A stretch of 64,000 nt of DNA, from NCBI RefSeq assembly GCF_018798885.1, contig NZ_CP076361.1, forward strand, positions 434,001-498,000, in the 5' to 3' direction. This stretch comes from Gemmobacter fulvus (lineage in GTDB: Bacteria > Pseudomonadota > Alphaproteobacteria > Rhodobacterales > Rhodobacteraceae). Shown piece after piece: positions 33,785 through 44,045 of the stretch. Position numbers and translations under genes: made by a program. Positions within the stretch are counted from its first letter, which is position 1. Every line of letters starts with the position of its first letter. A model generated the notes under the pieces. The model saw only the letters and a list, made by a program, of their open reading frames with translations. It ran no database searches and was not told the DNA's origin.

Positions 33785-34960
33785 TTACTGACCCTGCACC
33801 CCGCCGCCTTCGGTTCCCTGCTGCGCCTCGATGGCCCGCCAGCGTGCAACATTCTCGTTATGCTCGGCCAGCGTCTTTGCAAACGCATGGCCGCCGCTGC
33901 CATCTGCCACAAAGAACAGATATTCGGTCACATCCGGGTTCAGCGCCGCCTCGATGCTCAACCGCCCCGGATTGGCAATCGGTGTCGGCGGCAATCCCTG
34001 AATGACATAAGTATTCCAGGGCGTTGCGCGCCGAAGTTCGCTCTGACGCAAGCCGCGCCCCAGCACACCTTCGCCCTTGGTCACACCATAGATCACCGTC
34101 GGGTCCGTTTGCAGCCGCATCCCGGCGCGCAGACGGTTGATGAACACACTCGCCACCTGTTTGCGTTCTGCCGCGATGCCGGTTTCCTTCTCGACGATCG
34201 AGGCCATGATCAGCGCCTCTTCCGGCGTGTCATAGGGCAGGCCCTCCACGCGCGAGGCCCAGAGATCGGCCAGAATACGGGTCTGCTTGTCCTGCATGGC
34301 AGTCAGCAAGGCCGCCCGCGCGCCGCCCTTCTCAACCTCATAGCCATCCGGTGCGAGGCTGCCTTCCGGCGGCACGGCATCCACCGCGCCCTCCAGAAAA
34401 TCGGCGCGTTTCAGGCTTTCCACCACCATCCAGCTGGTCACGCCCTCGGCCAGCGTCACCTGCCAGCGCAGATCGCCGGCAAGTGTCGCATCGACATAGG
34501 GCTGGGGGGCCGCTTCCGCCGCCGGATCGAACTTCACCACCTCGACATAGCGGTTCGTCGCCGGATCCAGCTCGCGCAGCACGATTTCCGCCTTGGCCAC
34601 GCCAATCCGGTAATTGACCTCGCGCCCGCAGGTCGATGCGCCCCCGGCCGTCAGCACATCCAGCACCTGAACCATCGACGCGCCTTCCGGCACCAGATAG
34701 GAGCCGAATTTCAGCCCCTGCCCCTTGCCCGAATAATCGGCCCCGATGCGGAAGATCCGCGCATCCGACACCGCCCCCTGCGCCTCAAGCGTACGGCTGA
34801 CTTCGCTCAGCGATGCGCCCTTCTCCACCTTGACGCAGATCGCCTCGGTCAAGGGCCCCGGTCCGTTGAACTCCTGCCGCCCCCAGGCCAGCAGCCCGGC
34901 CAGCGCCACCAGCAGCACAATGAACAGCGTCAGCGCGTTCGAGGCGATGGAGCGCCACAT
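33785..34960 (-). CDS. mltG: Endolytic murein transglycosylase
   Basis: A 391-aa YceG/MltG-family membrane enzyme that cuts nascent glycan strands and helps end peptidoglycan chains. It has an N-terminal membrane anchor (about residues 8-26, ALTLFIVLLVALAGLLAWG), the LysM-like part, and the catalytic Glu in ASIVEKETG (about residue 259), then NRLRAGMRLQTDPTVIYG. ATG overlaps the fabF stop by one base. It is last in the fabF-mltG pair, as usual in alphaproteobacteria. Confidence 0.95.
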   Translation of the reverse strand: MWRSIASNALTLFIVLLVALAGLLAWGRQEFNGPGPLTEAICVKVEKGASLSEVSRTLEAQGAVSDARIFRIGADYSGKGQGLKFGSYLVPEGASMVQVLDVLTAGGASTCGREVNYRIGVAKAEIVLRELDPATNRYVEVVKFDPAAEAAPQPYVDATLAGDLRWQVTLAEGVTSWMVVESLKRADFLEGAVDAVPPEGSLAPDGYEVEKGGARAALLTAMQDKQTRILADLWASRVEGLPYDTPEEALIMASIVEKETGIAAERKQVASVFINRLRAGMRLQTDPTVIYGVTKGEGVLGRGLRQSELRRATPWNTYVIQGLPPTPIANPGRLSIEAALNPDVTEYLFFVADGSGGHAFAKTLAEHNENVARWRAIEAQQGTEGGGVQGQ

Positions 34961-36222
34961 CAGTCGCGCACCCGGCCCAGCACCAGCGAGGCATTGGTGC
35001 CGCCAAAGCCAAAGCTGTTGGACAGCGCAATGTCGATCTTGCGTTTGCGCGCGGCATTCGGGGCCAGATCCAGTTTCGGGGCCACCGCCGGATTGTCGAG
35101 GTTGATCGTCGGCGGGGCCACCTGATCGCGGATCGCCAGCACGCAGAAGATCGCCTCAACCGCGCCCGCAGCCCCCAACAGATGCCCGATGCTCGATTTG
35201 GTCGACGACATGGTCGCCGCCGCCGCCGCATCGCCCATCAGCCGCTCCACCGCGCCCAGCTCGATGGTATCCGCCATGGTCGAGGTGCCATGCGCATTGA
35301 TGTAATCCACCTGATCCGGCGTGATCCCGGCCCGTTTCAGCGCCGCCTGCATCGACCGGAAGCCGCCATCGCCATCCTCGCTCGGCGCGGTGATGTGATA
35401 GGCGTCCCCCGACAGGCCATAGCCCAGCACTTCGGCATAGATCTTTGCGCCGCGCGCCTTGGCATGTTCGTATTCTTCCAGCACCACGACACCGGCCCCC
35501 TCGCCCATGACAAAGCCGTCACGGTCGGCATCATAGGGACGGCTGGCCTTGGCCGGATCATCGGCGCGTTTGGTCGACAGCGCCTTGCAGGCATTGAACC
35601 CGGCAATGCCGATCTCGGAAATCGGGCTTTCCGCGCCGCCTGCGATCATCACATCGGCATCGCCCCACTGGATCAGCCGCGCCGCATCGCCGATGGCATG
35701 GGCGCCGGTGGAACAGGCGGTCACGACGGCATGGTTCGGCCCCTTGAAGCCGAAGCGGATCGAAACCTGCCCCGAAATCAGGTTGATCAGCGCGCCCGGA
35801 ATGAAGAACGGGCTGACCCGCTTCGGACCTTTTTCCTTGATCAGAACCGCGGTTTCGGCAATCGACGACAACCCGCCAATGCCCGAGCCGATCATCACGC
35901 CGGTGCGCAACCGGCCTTCTTCGTCCTGCGGCTCCCATCCCGCATCGCGCACCGCCTGCACTGCCGCCGCCATGCCGTAAAGTATGAAATCATCCACCTT
36001 GCGGCGGTCCTTCGGCTCCATCCAGTCGTCGGGATTGAAGGTGCCGTCGGACCCGTCGCCCTGCGGAATCTCGCAGGCATATTGCGTCACGACGTTCGAG
36101 GCGTCAAAGCGCGTGATCGGCCCCGCCCCCGACTGCCCGTCCAGCAGACGCTTCCAGGTCTCCTCCACACCACAAGCCAGCGGCGTGACCATTCCAAGAC
36201 CCGTGACAACAACGCGACGCAT
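34960..36222 (-). CDS. fabF: 3-oxoacyl-ACP synthase II
   Basis: A 420-aa condensing enzyme for fatty acid elongation. Cys-His-His triad visible: TACSTGAHA (about 167), NAHGTSTMADT (about 308) and SSIGHLLGAAG (about 345). The start at 36222 (ATG, 7 bp after AAGGA) is preferred over a TTG two codons upstream. Followed by mltG with a 1-bp overlap; acpP lies 195 bp upstream. Confidence 0.96.
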   Translation of the reverse strand: MRRVVVTGLGMVTPLACGVEETWKRLLDGQSGAGPITRFDASNVVTQYACEIPQGDGSDGTFNPDDWMEPKDRRKVDDFILYGMAAAVQAVRDAGWEPQDEEGRLRTGVMIGSGIGGLSSIAETAVLIKEKGPKRVSPFFIPGALINLISGQVSIRFGFKGPNHAVVTACSTGAHAIGDAARLIQWGDADVMIAGGAESPISEIGIAGFNACKALSTKRADDPAKASRPYDADRDGFVMGEGAGVVVLEEYEHAKARGAKIYAEVLGYGLSGDAYHITAPSEDGDGGFRSMQAALKRAGITPDQVDYINAHGTSTMADTIELGAVERLMGDAAAAATMSSTKSSIGHLLGAAGAVEAIFCVLAIRDQVAPPTINLDNPAVAPKLDLAPNAARKRKIDIALSNSFGFGGTNASLVLGRVRD

Positions 36223-36366
36223 CGGCAATTCCTTCGTTCCGCGACCCAGAGCCGGGCCCTATCCGCCCGCTGTGATACACGCCCGGTTTCCCTTAAGCAA
36301 CAATCGCCCCGCATCGGTGGCGCGCATCTGCCGGATGCCTGTGCAAACAGGCCGTCGGCGCAATGC

Positions 36367-36396
36367 AAAAGGCGCCCCGCTCAGGGGGCGCCTTTT
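36367..36396 (-). terminator. Rho-independent terminator after acpP
   Basis: Inverted repeat AAAAGGCGCCCC/GGGGCGCCTTTT with T-runs, 22 bp past the acpP stop; works in both directions. Confidence 0.9.
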
Positions 36397-36417
36397 CCAA
36401 CAGGTCACGCAGAAGGA

Positions 36418-36651
36418 TCAGACTGCGCCGGAGATGAACTTCACCGCATCCCCGAAGGTCTGGATGGTTTCTGCAGCGTCATCCGGGATCTCGATGCCGA
36501 ATTCTTCTTCGAAGGCCATCACCAGCTCGACGGTGTCGAGGCTGTCCGCGCCCAGGTCGTCGATGAACGAGGCATTCTCGGTCACCTTGTCCTCTTCGAC
36601 GCCGAGATGCTCGACGACGATCTTCTTCACGCGATCAGCGATGTCGCTCAT
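36418..36651 (-). CDS. acpP: Acyl carrier protein
   Basis: A 77-aa acidic protein with the DSLD motif ([19 protein letters not shown], Ser about residue 37), where 4'-phosphopantetheine is attached. GAGGAAG precedes the ATG. It carries growing fatty acids between the Fab enzymes encoded around it. Confidence 0.98.
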   Translation of the reverse strand: MSDIADRVKKIVVEHLGVEEDKVTENASFIDDLGADSLDTVELVMAFEEEFGIEIPDDAAETIQTFGDAVKFISGAV

Positions 36652-36833
36652 GTCACTTCCTCATATCGTTGCGGGGTGGCCCCCGGTCTGGTGTCCCTGC
36701 CAGGGGTGGCCCCTGGCGATTTCCCCCGCATTGCGGCAGGGAACCGGCCCCTTGCGGCACCGGCAGTTCCGTTCGCGGCTATAGCAAGCGGGCAAAGGCT
36801 TGGCAAACGCTTTAAATACCCGCCCCGCCGGCG

Positions 36834-37571
36834 TTACAGCATCGCCATACCGCCATTCACATGCAGCGTCGTGCCCGTCACATAGCCGGCTTCCGGGCTG
36901 GCCAGATACAGCACCGCCGCCGCGATCTCCGAGGCCTCGCCCATGCGCCCGGCCGGAACCTGCGTCAGGATGCGGCCCTTCTGCTCATCATTCAGCTTGT
37001 CGGTCATCGCCGTGGTGATGAAGCCCGGTGCCACACAGTTCACCGTGATTCCCCGGCTGGCCACCTCGGCGGCAAGGCTTTTCGACATGCCGACCATGCC
37101 CGCCTTCGACGCCGCGTAATTGCCCTGCCCCGGATTGCCGGTGGCCCCGACGATGGACGAGATATTGACGATCCGCCCCCATCGCGCCTTCATCATGCCG
37201 CGCAGCACGCCCCGGCACAGCCGGAAGGTCGAGGTCAGATTGACCTCCAGCACCGACAGCCACTCGTCATCCGACATGCGCATGAACAGATTGTCGCGCG
37301 TGATGCCCGCATTGTTCACCAGCACATCCACCGATCCCATCGCCGCAATCGCCGCCTTGGGCAGCGCCTCGACGCTTTCGGCATTGCCCAGATCACAGGT
37401 CAGCACATGCACGCGGTCGCCCAACTCTGCCGCCAGCGCCTCCAACGGGGCCAGCCGCGTGCCCGACAGGGTCACCGTGGCCCCCGCGCCATGCAGCACG
37501 CGCGCAATCTCGCCGCCAATGCCGCCTGACGCCCCGGTGACCAGTGCCGTCTTGCCGCTCAGATCAAACAT
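36834..37571 (-). CDS. fabG: 3-oxoacyl-ACP reductase
   Basis: A 245-aa short-chain dehydrogenase using NADPH. It shows the GASGGIG cofactor motif, NNAG, and the Ser-Tyr-Lys triad with YAASKAG (Tyr about 151). It reduces 3-ketoacyl-ACP in fatty acid synthesis. Between fabD and acpP, the usual order. Confidence 0.96.
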   Translation of the reverse strand: MFDLSGKTALVTGASGGIGGEIARVLHGAGATVTLSGTRLAPLEALAAELGDRVHVLTCDLGNAESVEALPKAAIAAMGSVDVLVNNAGITRDNLFMRMSDDEWLSVLEVNLTSTFRLCRGVLRGMMKARWGRIVNISSIVGATGNPGQGNYAASKAGMVGMSKSLAAEVASRGITVNCVAPGFITTAMTDKLNDEQKGRILTQVPAGRMGEASEIAAAVLYLASPEAGYVTGTTLHVNGGMAML

Positions 37572-37675
37572 CCCAAATTCCTTTCCCGCGCCGGAACCCC
37601 GTTCCGGCCTTCATCCTGATCCAGACACCCGCAGAGGCGCGCGGGCAAACACCCCGGCCCCCGCGCGGGCGTCCA

Positions 37676-38605
37676 TCATCCCTTTGCCGCGATCACATCC
37701 TCGGGCGTGCCGATGGCGCGTGTGGTGGCGTCCTTGGCAATCCGCTTGATCATGCCCGACAGCGCCTTGCCCGCCCCGATTTCCCAGAACTCGGTCACGC
37801 CCGCGCCCGCCATCCACAACACGCTTTCACGCCAGCGGACCGAGCCTGTCACCTGCGCCACCAGCAGATCACGGATGCGGTCCGGCTCAGTCACCGCTTC
37901 GGCCCGAACATTGACCACCACCGGCACCACCGGCTTTTCCACCACCACGGCGGCCAGCGCCTCGGCCATCACATGCGCGGCTGGCTGCATCAGCGCGCAA
38001 TGGAACGGGGCGCTGACCGGCAGCAGCAGCGCCCGTTTCGCGCCGCGCGCCTTGGCAATCTCCAAAGCCCGCTCCACAGCGGCCTTGTGGCCGGAGACCA
38101 CGACCTGCGCCGGATCATTGTCATTCGCGGCCTGACAGACTTCGTCCTGCGCGGCCTCGGCGGCCACCGCCGTCGCCGCCTCGAAATCGAGGCCCAGCAG
38201 CGCGGCCATCGCGCCCACGCCCACCGGCACCGCTTCCTGCATCGCCCGGCCGCGGATGCGCAGCAGACGCGCCGTATCCGAAAGGCCCAGCGCACCCGCA
38301 GCACAGAGGGCCGAGTATTCGCCCAGGCTGTGCCCGGCCACGAACGATGCGCTTTCGATGCCGATGCCTTCGCTCTCCAGCGCCCGCAGCGCCGCGATCG
38401 AGGTCGCCATCAACGCGGGCTGCGCGTTCTGCGTCAGCGTCAGCTCGGCAATATCGCCGTCCCAGATCAGGGCGGACAGCTTTTCGCCCAGCGCCTCATC
38501 CACCTCGTCAAACACGGCTTTCGCCGCCGGATAGGCCTCGGCCAGGGCCCGGCCCATCCCGATGGTCTGCGCTCCCTGTCCGGGAAATACGAATGCGCGG
38601 CTCAT
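37676..38605 (-). CDS. fabD: Malonyl-CoA:ACP transacylase
   Basis: A 309-aa enzyme that loads malonyl onto ACP. Catalytic Ser in GHSLGEYSA (about 92) and His in APFHCALM (about 200) are visible. GAAGGAG precedes the ATG. First gene of the fabD-fabG-acpP-fabF block. Confidence 0.96.
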   Translation of the reverse strand: MSRAFVFPGQGAQTIGMGRALAEAYPAAKAVFDEVDEALGEKLSALIWDGDIAELTLTQNAQPALMATSIAALRALESEGIGIESASFVAGHSLGEYSALCAAGALGLSDTARLLRIRGRAMQEAVPVGVGAMAALLGLDFEAATAVAAEAAQDEVCQAANDNDPAQVVVSGHKAAVERALEIAKARGAKRALLLPVSAPFHCALMQPAAHVMAEALAAVVVEKPVVPVVVNVRAEAVTEPDRIRDLLVAQVTGSVRWRESVLWMAGAGVTEFWEIGAGKALSGMIKRIAKDATTRAIGTPEDVIAAKG

Positions 38606-38808
38606 GTACTCTCCTTCACGGCCTTCTCATCCAAACGTCACACAAGACTGGCAACACTCACGGTCACTGGCAATCGCCATGACGTTTGGACGTCTGTCTG
38701 TTTTGCCGGGTTTGCGGCCCCGGTGCCCCTGCGGACCTGCCGCAAATCGCCCCGCAGGTCTACATGAGTCTCACCAAAGGTGCCACTCCCTGCCGGTTGC
38801 GCGGCCCG

Positions 38809-41115
38809 TCACAGCAGCAGGATATCGAAATTGTCGATCCCCGCCGCCGCGACGAACTTGTAGCTGATCTCGATGCCATACGGCGCGGTGAATGACACCG
38901 GCACTTCGCGCACTTCCGGGCGGCTGCCGCTATAGATGTTGCAGATCAACTGCTTGGCCCCACCGCCATTGCCATCCGCATCATACCACAGGGCCCCGTT
39001 GTCTGCGTCATACAGGATGAAGTCATTCCCATCGCGCGCCTCGCTGCCCAGCACGAAATTGCCGCGTGCAATGGCCCGGCCGCTGTCGCCGGTCAGGCTG
39101 GTGAACACCGATCTGTCCAGCATGATGAAATCACGGCTGTCAAAATCGGCGATCAGATCCGCATCTTCGCGCCCGGCGGCGGTATCGAAGACAAACCTGT
39201 CCTCGGAGGGCGCGGTCAGATCCACCAGCCGCCCATCCACAAAATCGAAATCGGTATCTCCGCTCAGCGTGTCGCGGCCCAGACCGCCCGAGAGCATGTC
39301 CAGCCCGCGCCCGCCCATGACCAGATCATTGCCCGATCCACCGTCGATCACATCCGCGCCCTTGCCGCCAAACAACTCGTCAAGGCCGCCAAGGCCATTG
39401 ATCGTATCATCGCCGCCTTCGCCGTCGATCACCTGCCGCGCGCTGCGCTGGGTGGTGGATCCGGTCAGCTGATTGTCGGCCTCATTGCCGAACAGCAGGA
39501 TCGGCAGACCGAAGCCGAGGTATTCGCCGCCGATCTTGGCGATGACAGTGGCGTTTTCGATATTGGCCTCAAGCGTATATTCCCGCGCGCTGACGATCAC
39601 CCGGTCAATACCGCCTGCGGTGCCGTTCAGCTCTACACAGCGGTCATAGCTGTCAAACGGATCCAGCGGATAGGGTGCCTGATTGACATAATAGAGGTCG
39701 TCGCCGTCGCCGCCGGTCATCGTGTCGCCACCGGCGCCCCCGTCCAGCGTATCGCCCTCGCTGCCGCCCGACAGCACATCATCCGCAGCCCCGCCGAACA
39801 GAACGTCGCGGCCCGAGTCGCCATGCAGGGTATCGGCCGCCGCCGCCCCCCCCAGCGTATCGGCCCCGGTGCCGCCGAACAGCAGATCGGCATCCGCGCC
39901 GCCCGCCACCCCGTCATTGCCCGAGCCGCCAAACAACGCGTCGCCGCCGCTGCCGCCCAGCAGGCTGTCGTCGCCCTGCTCGCCGAACAGCGTATCCGCG
40001 CCGCCGCCACCGTTCATCGTGTCATCGCCCAAGGCCATCGCCGCGATATTGCCCATCGCGCCAAAGCTGACCGACTGTCCGATATCGGTGCGGTTGAAGG
40101 TGAACATGGCAGCGGTCAGGCCGGTCACGGTATCCAGGTCGATCCGGGTGCTGCCCCAGTTCATGCCGCGCCCGCCCGAGGGGGCCACCGCCGCCATGGC
40201 CAGCACGGTGTCCATCTCGCCGATGCCGAAATTGAAGGTCGACAGGCCCGCCCCGCCCAGATTGGACACATCCACCTTGTCGCCCTGCACCAGCGCGAAA
40301 TCGCGCCAGGTTTCGGTGCCATGCCCGGCCCCGGTCAGCGCATCATGGCTCAGCTTCACCCGGTCGGCCCCAAGGCCGCCAAGGATCGTGTCATTGCCCG
40401 TTCCGGCCACGATCTCATCCGCGCCGCTGCCGCCGTTGATGGTATCCGCCCCGGCATCGCCAAACAGCGTGTCATTGCCCGATCCGCCAAACACCATGTC
40501 ATTCCCGCTGCCGCCCAGCACGGTATCCTTGCCCTGCTCGCCGAACAGCGTGTCATTGCCCGCCTCGCCATCGACAAAATCATGGCCCCCGGACAGCGCG
40601 AGGATGCTGTTGCCGCTGCCAAGGGTAAAGACATCCGCCGTAGTCGACTGGTTGAACACGAAGTTGGAACTGCCCAGATCCGCGATATTGCTCACGCCCT
40701 CCAGCGACAGCCGCGAGGTGCCCCACTGGATTTCGACATAGGTGCCGCCGGAGGTGAACACATAAAACATCATGGCCTTGATCGTCTCGATCTCGCCAAT
40801 ACCGATGGCCCCGCCGCTGCTTGATCCCTGTCCGGTGTCCGAAACGTCGATCCGGTCCAGCTCTGCGGCGTCAAAGTCGATCCAGCGGTCGGCGCCGAAA
40901 CCTGTGCCATTGAAGGCGTCATGTTCCAGGATCACCCGATCCGCCCCGCCACCGCCAAAGATCTGGTCAAACCCCGTGCCCGCAAGAATGACATCTGTCA
41001 GCTCTGCGCCAAACAGCGTGTCGTTGCCATCAAGCCCGGCAAGGCTATTGGTCTCGCCCGCCACGCCCCGCAGCACGCGCCCGATACCGTCGGCCTCATC
41101 CGTGATCACCGCCAT
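38809..41115 (-). CDS. RTX-type calcium-binding repeat protein
   Basis: A 768-aa protein with many GGxGxDxLF/Y nonapeptide repeats in two or three blocks (about residues 150-300, 360-480 and 580-640), which fold into calcium-binding beta-rolls, and an acidic, Asp-rich composition. The start at 41115 (MAVITDEADG) has AGGAC upstream; an earlier frame start at 41163 has no good site. No signal peptide and no type I secretion genes adjacent, so it is probably secreted by a transporter encoded elsewhere. No enzymatic domain is recognised. Confidence 0.85.
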   Translation of the reverse strand: MAVITDEADGIGRVLRGVAGETNSLAGLDGNDTLFGAELTDVILAGTGFDQIFGGGGADRVILEHDAFNGTGFGADRWIDFDAAELDRIDVSDTGQGSSSGGAIGIGEIETIKAMMFYVFTSGGTYVEIQWGTSRLSLEGVSNIADLGSSNFVFNQSTTADVFTLGSGNSILALSGGHDFVDGEAGNDTLFGEQGKDTVLGGSGNDMVFGGSGNDTLFGDAGADTINGGSGADEIVAGTGNDTILGGLGADRVKLSHDALTGAGHGTETWRDFALVQGDKVDVSNLGGAGLSTFNFGIGEMDTVLAMAAVAPSGGRGMNWGSTRIDLDTVTGLTAAMFTFNRTDIGQSVSFGAMGNIAAMALGDDTMNGGGGADTLFGEQGDDSLLGGSGGDALFGGSGNDGVAGGADADLLFGGTGADTLGGAAAADTLHGDSGRDVLFGGAADDVLSGGSEGDTLDGGAGGDTMTGGDGDDLYYVNQAPYPLDPFDSYDRCVELNGTAGGIDRVIVSAREYTLEANIENATVIAKIGGEYLGFGLPILLFGNEADNQLTGSTTQRSARQVIDGEGGDDTINGLGGLDELFGGKGADVIDGGSGNDLVMGGRGLDMLSGGLGRDTLSGDTDFDFVDGRLVDLTAPSEDRFVFDTAAGREDADLIADFDSRDFIMLDRSVFTSLTGDSGRAIARGNFVLGSEARDGNDFILYDADNGALWYDADGNGGGAKQLICNIYSGSRPEVREVPVSFTAPYGIEISYKFVAAAGIDNFDILLL

Positions 41116-41493
41116 CGTCCTGCACTCCGATTCTAGAGACTGGAAACCGCGCATCGGCAGCACCGGGCCATATCGGATGGCGGATCTGCCTGAAAAACAG
41201 TCACCCTGAAAACCTGTCCAGAGTTCCTTGTGGCCGACGCTGCGTCAAGCCTGCGCAGCGGGCAAAATCGGCTACAAAAACAAGACTTATGCAGATCTCG
41301 CGCGATCCGGCCCGCCACCAGACACCCCTGCGCTGAAAACCGGGCACCGCCACGCAGGGCCCGACACATGGAATGTGATCGGCTGGCGCAGTTGACAGTT
41401 CCATGACGGCCCCCCAGATATGGGAACCAAAGGGGGAGGCGAGGGCTGCCGATGAGCGGGGCCGATGCCTTCCTGCCAGACAAGGACACGCGA
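41116..41493. other. 378-bp divergent region between RTX gene and lon
   Basis: Contains the lon promoter (41392-41420) and presumably the RTX gene promoter. No gene is supported. Confidence 0.6.
41392..41420 (+). promoter_or_regulatory. Candidate lon promoter (heat-shock-like)
   Basis: TTGACA (41392-41397), 17-bp spacer, then CAGATA preceded by CCCCC (41415-41420), 74 bp before the lon ATG. The C-run before the -10 resembles RpoH-type promoters, as expected for lon, but only by eye. Confidence 0.4.
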
Positions 41494-43902
41494 ATGAGCG
41501 AACAACATTCCCCCAGCTACCCTGTCCTGCCGCTGCGCGATATTGTGGTGTTTCCGCATATGATCGTGCCGCTGTTCGTAGGACGCGAGAAATCGGTCCG
41601 GGCGCTGGAAGAGGTGATGGCAGAAGATCGTCAGATCCTGCTGTCATCGCAGATCGACCCCACGGTGGATGATCCTCAGGCGGATGGCATCTATCGCGCG
41701 GGTGTGCTGGCCAATGTGCTGCAATTGCTGAAACTGCCCGATGGCACCGTCAAGGTGCTGGTCGAAGGCAAGGCGCGGGTGAAGATCACCGAATTCCTGC
41801 CCAATGACAGTTTCTTTGAGGCGCGGGCCGAGGTGCTGGACGAAACCCCGGGCGATCAGGCCGTGGTGGATGCCCTGCTGCGGGGCGTCGCCGAAGAGTT
41901 CGAGCGTTACGCCAAGATCAAGAAGAACATCCCCGAAGAGGCGCTGGCCGCCGTTTCGGACACGCGCGAACCGGCGCGGCTGGCCGATCTGGTGGCCGGG
42001 CATCTGGGCATTGACGTGGCGCTGAAACAGGCGCTGCTGGAAACGCTGGATGTGGCCGAGCGGCTGGAAAAGGTCTACGGCCACATGCAGGGCGAAATGT
42101 CCGTGCTTCAGGTCGAAAAGAAGATCAAGTCCCGCGTGAAAACGCAGATGGAGCGCACCCAGCGCGAATATTACCTGAATGAGCAGATGAAGGCCATTCA
42201 GAAGGAGCTGGGTGACGGCGAGGACGGCCAGAACGAGCTGAACGAGCTGGAAGAACGCATCCGCAAGACCGATCTGTCGAAAGAGGCGCGCGAAAAGGCG
42301 GAAGGCGAGCTGAAAAAGCTCAAATCCATGAGCCCGATGAGCGCCGAGGCAACGGTCGTGCGCAACTATCTCGACTGGCTGCTGGGCGTGCCATGGGGCG
42401 TCAAATCGCGCACCAAGAAAGATCTGGCCGCCGCACAGAAGGTTCTGGACGCCGATCACTATGGTCTGGAAAAAGTCAAGGAACGCATCGTCGAATATCT
42501 GGCGGTGCAGGCACGCTCGGCCAAGATGAAAGGTCCGATCCTCTGCCTCGTCGGCCCCCCCGGCGTGGGTAAAACCTCGCTTGGCCGGTCGGTCGCCAAG
42601 GCCACCGGGCGAGAATTCATCCGCATCAGCCTCGGCGGCGTGCGCGACGAATCGGAAATCCGGGGCCACCGCCGCACCTATATCGGCTCCATGCCCGGCA
42701 AGATCATTCAGGCGCTGAAAAAGGCGAAAACCACCAATCCGCTGATCCTGCTCGATGAGATCGACAAGATGGGCCAGGATTTCCGGGGAGACCCGGCCAG
42801 CGCCATGCTGGAGGTGCTGGACCCGGAACAGAACGCGACCTTCGTCGACCACTATCTTGAAGTGGAATACGATCTGTCGAACGTGATGTTCCTGACCACC
42901 GCCAACAGCTACAACATGCCTGGCCCGTTGCTGGACCGGATGGAGATCATTTCTCTGGCCGGCTACACCGAGGACGAAAAGCGCGAGATCGCCAAGGGTC
43001 ACCTGATCCAGAAGCAGATCACCAACCACGCGCTGAAAAAAGGCGAGTTCACGATCAGCGACGACGCGCTGCTGGAAATGATCCGCACCTATACCCGCGA
43101 AGCGGGCGTGCGGAATCTGGAACGCGAGATTGCGAAACTCGCCCGCAAGGCGGTGACCGAGATCGTCAAGGGCAAGACCAAATCGGTCGAGATCGGCCCG
43201 GAGCAGCTTGAGGATTACCTCGGCGTGAAGCGCTACCGCTATGGCCTTGCCGAAGCGACCGATCAGGTCGGTGTGGTGACGGGTCTGGCCTGGACCAGCG
43301 TCGGCGGCGATCTGTTGCAGATCGAAGCGTTGAAACTGCCGGGCAAGGGCCGGATGAAGACCACCGGCAAGCTGGGCGATGTGATGAAGGAATCCATCGA
43401 GGCGGCGTCGAGCTATGTGCGGTCCATCAGCCCCGACATCGGGGTGAAACCGCCCAAGTTCGAGGCGATCGACATCCACGTCCACGTCCCCGACGGGGCC
43501 ACGCCGAAAGACGGGCCTTCGGCCGGTCTGGCGATGGTGACGGCGATTGTCTCGGTGCTGACCGGCATCCCGGTGCGCAAGGACATTGCGATGACTGGCG
43601 AAGTGACGCTGCGCGGCAATGCCAGCGCCATCGGCGGCCTGAAAGAGAAACTTCTGGCGGCCCTGCGCGGCGGCATCAAGACGGTGCTGATCCCGCAGGA
43701 AAACGAGAAGGATCTGGCCGAGATCCCCGAGAATGTGAAGCAGGGCTTGCAGATCATTCCGGTGTCGCATGTGCGCGAGGTTCTGAAACTGGCTCTGGTG
43801 CGCGCACCCGAGCCGGTGGAATGGGACGAAGCCGCCGAAGAGGCCGCTGCGGCGGCACGCAAGGCGGGCACCGACGGGCAGGCAGGCCAGACCGCACACT
43901 GA
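41494..43902 (+). CDS. lon: ATP-dependent Lon protease
   Basis: An 802-aa AAA+ serine protease degrading misfolded and regulatory proteins. N-terminal substrate domain (1-310), AAA+ domain with [11 protein letters not shown] (about 356) and Walker B ILLDEIDK (about 420), and C-terminal protease domain with the catalytic Ser in DGPSAGLAM (about 678) and a downstream Lys. Start at 41494 with AAGGA upstream; a longer frame is not used. Normal length. Confidence 0.97.
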   Translation: MSEQHSPSYPVLPLRDIVVFPHMIVPLFVGREKSVRALEEVMAEDRQILLSSQIDPTVDDPQADGIYRAGVLANVLQLLKLPDGTVKVLVEGKARVKITEFLPNDSFFEARAEVLDETPGDQAVVDALLRGVAEEFERYAKIKKNIPEEALAAVSDTREPARLADLVAGHLGIDVALKQALLETLDVAERLEKVYGHMQGEMSVLQVEKKIKSRVKTQMERTQREYYLNEQMKAIQKELGDGEDGQNELNELEERIRKTDLSKEAREKAEGELKKLKSMSPMSAEATVVRNYLDWLLGVPWGVKSRTKKDLAAAQKVLDADHYGLEKVKERIVEYLAVQARSAKMKGPILCLVGPPGVGKTSLGRSVAKATGREFIRISLGGVRDESEIRGHRRTYIGSMPGKIIQALKKAKTTNPLILLDEIDKMGQDFRGDPASAMLEVLDPEQNATFVDHYLEVEYDLSNVMFLTTANSYNMPGPLLDRMEIISLAGYTEDEKREIAKGHLIQKQITNHALKKGEFTISDDALLEMIRTYTREAGVRNLEREIAKLARKAVTEIVKGKTKSVEIGPEQLEDYLGVKRYRYGLAEATDQVGVVTGLAWTSVGGDLLQIEALKLPGKGRMKTTGKLGDVMKESIEAASSYVRSISPDIGVKPPKFEAIDIHVHVPDGATPKDGPSAGLAMVTAIVSVLTGIPVRKDIAMTGEVTLRGNASAIGGLKEKLLAALRGGIKTVLIPQENEKDLAEIPENVKQGLQIIPVSHVREVLKLALVRAPEPVEWDEAAEEAAAAARKAGTDGQAGQTAH

Positions 43903-43925
43903 GCGGTTGCCACCGGATACAGCAG

Positions 43926-43951
43926 AAGGGCGCGGTCTCCGCGCCCTTTTT
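43926..43951 (+). terminator. Rho-independent terminator after lon
   Basis: AAGGGCGCGG/CCGCGCCCTT stem with T5 tail, 23 bp past the lon stop. Confidence 0.93.
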
Positions 43952-44045
43952 CTTATGCAAAGCGGCCCTTTGACGACAAAGCTGTAGTTTCTTGTTCAGA
44001 ATTTCTGGCATAGTGTTGTCGCAGAATGAGAAACAATAGGGACAG

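Noticed and set aside
41644-43899. 751-aa antisense frame across lon
   Set aside because: High-GC shadow of the lon reading frame; no ribosome site, His/Arg-rich nonsense composition, and lon itself is unmistakable.
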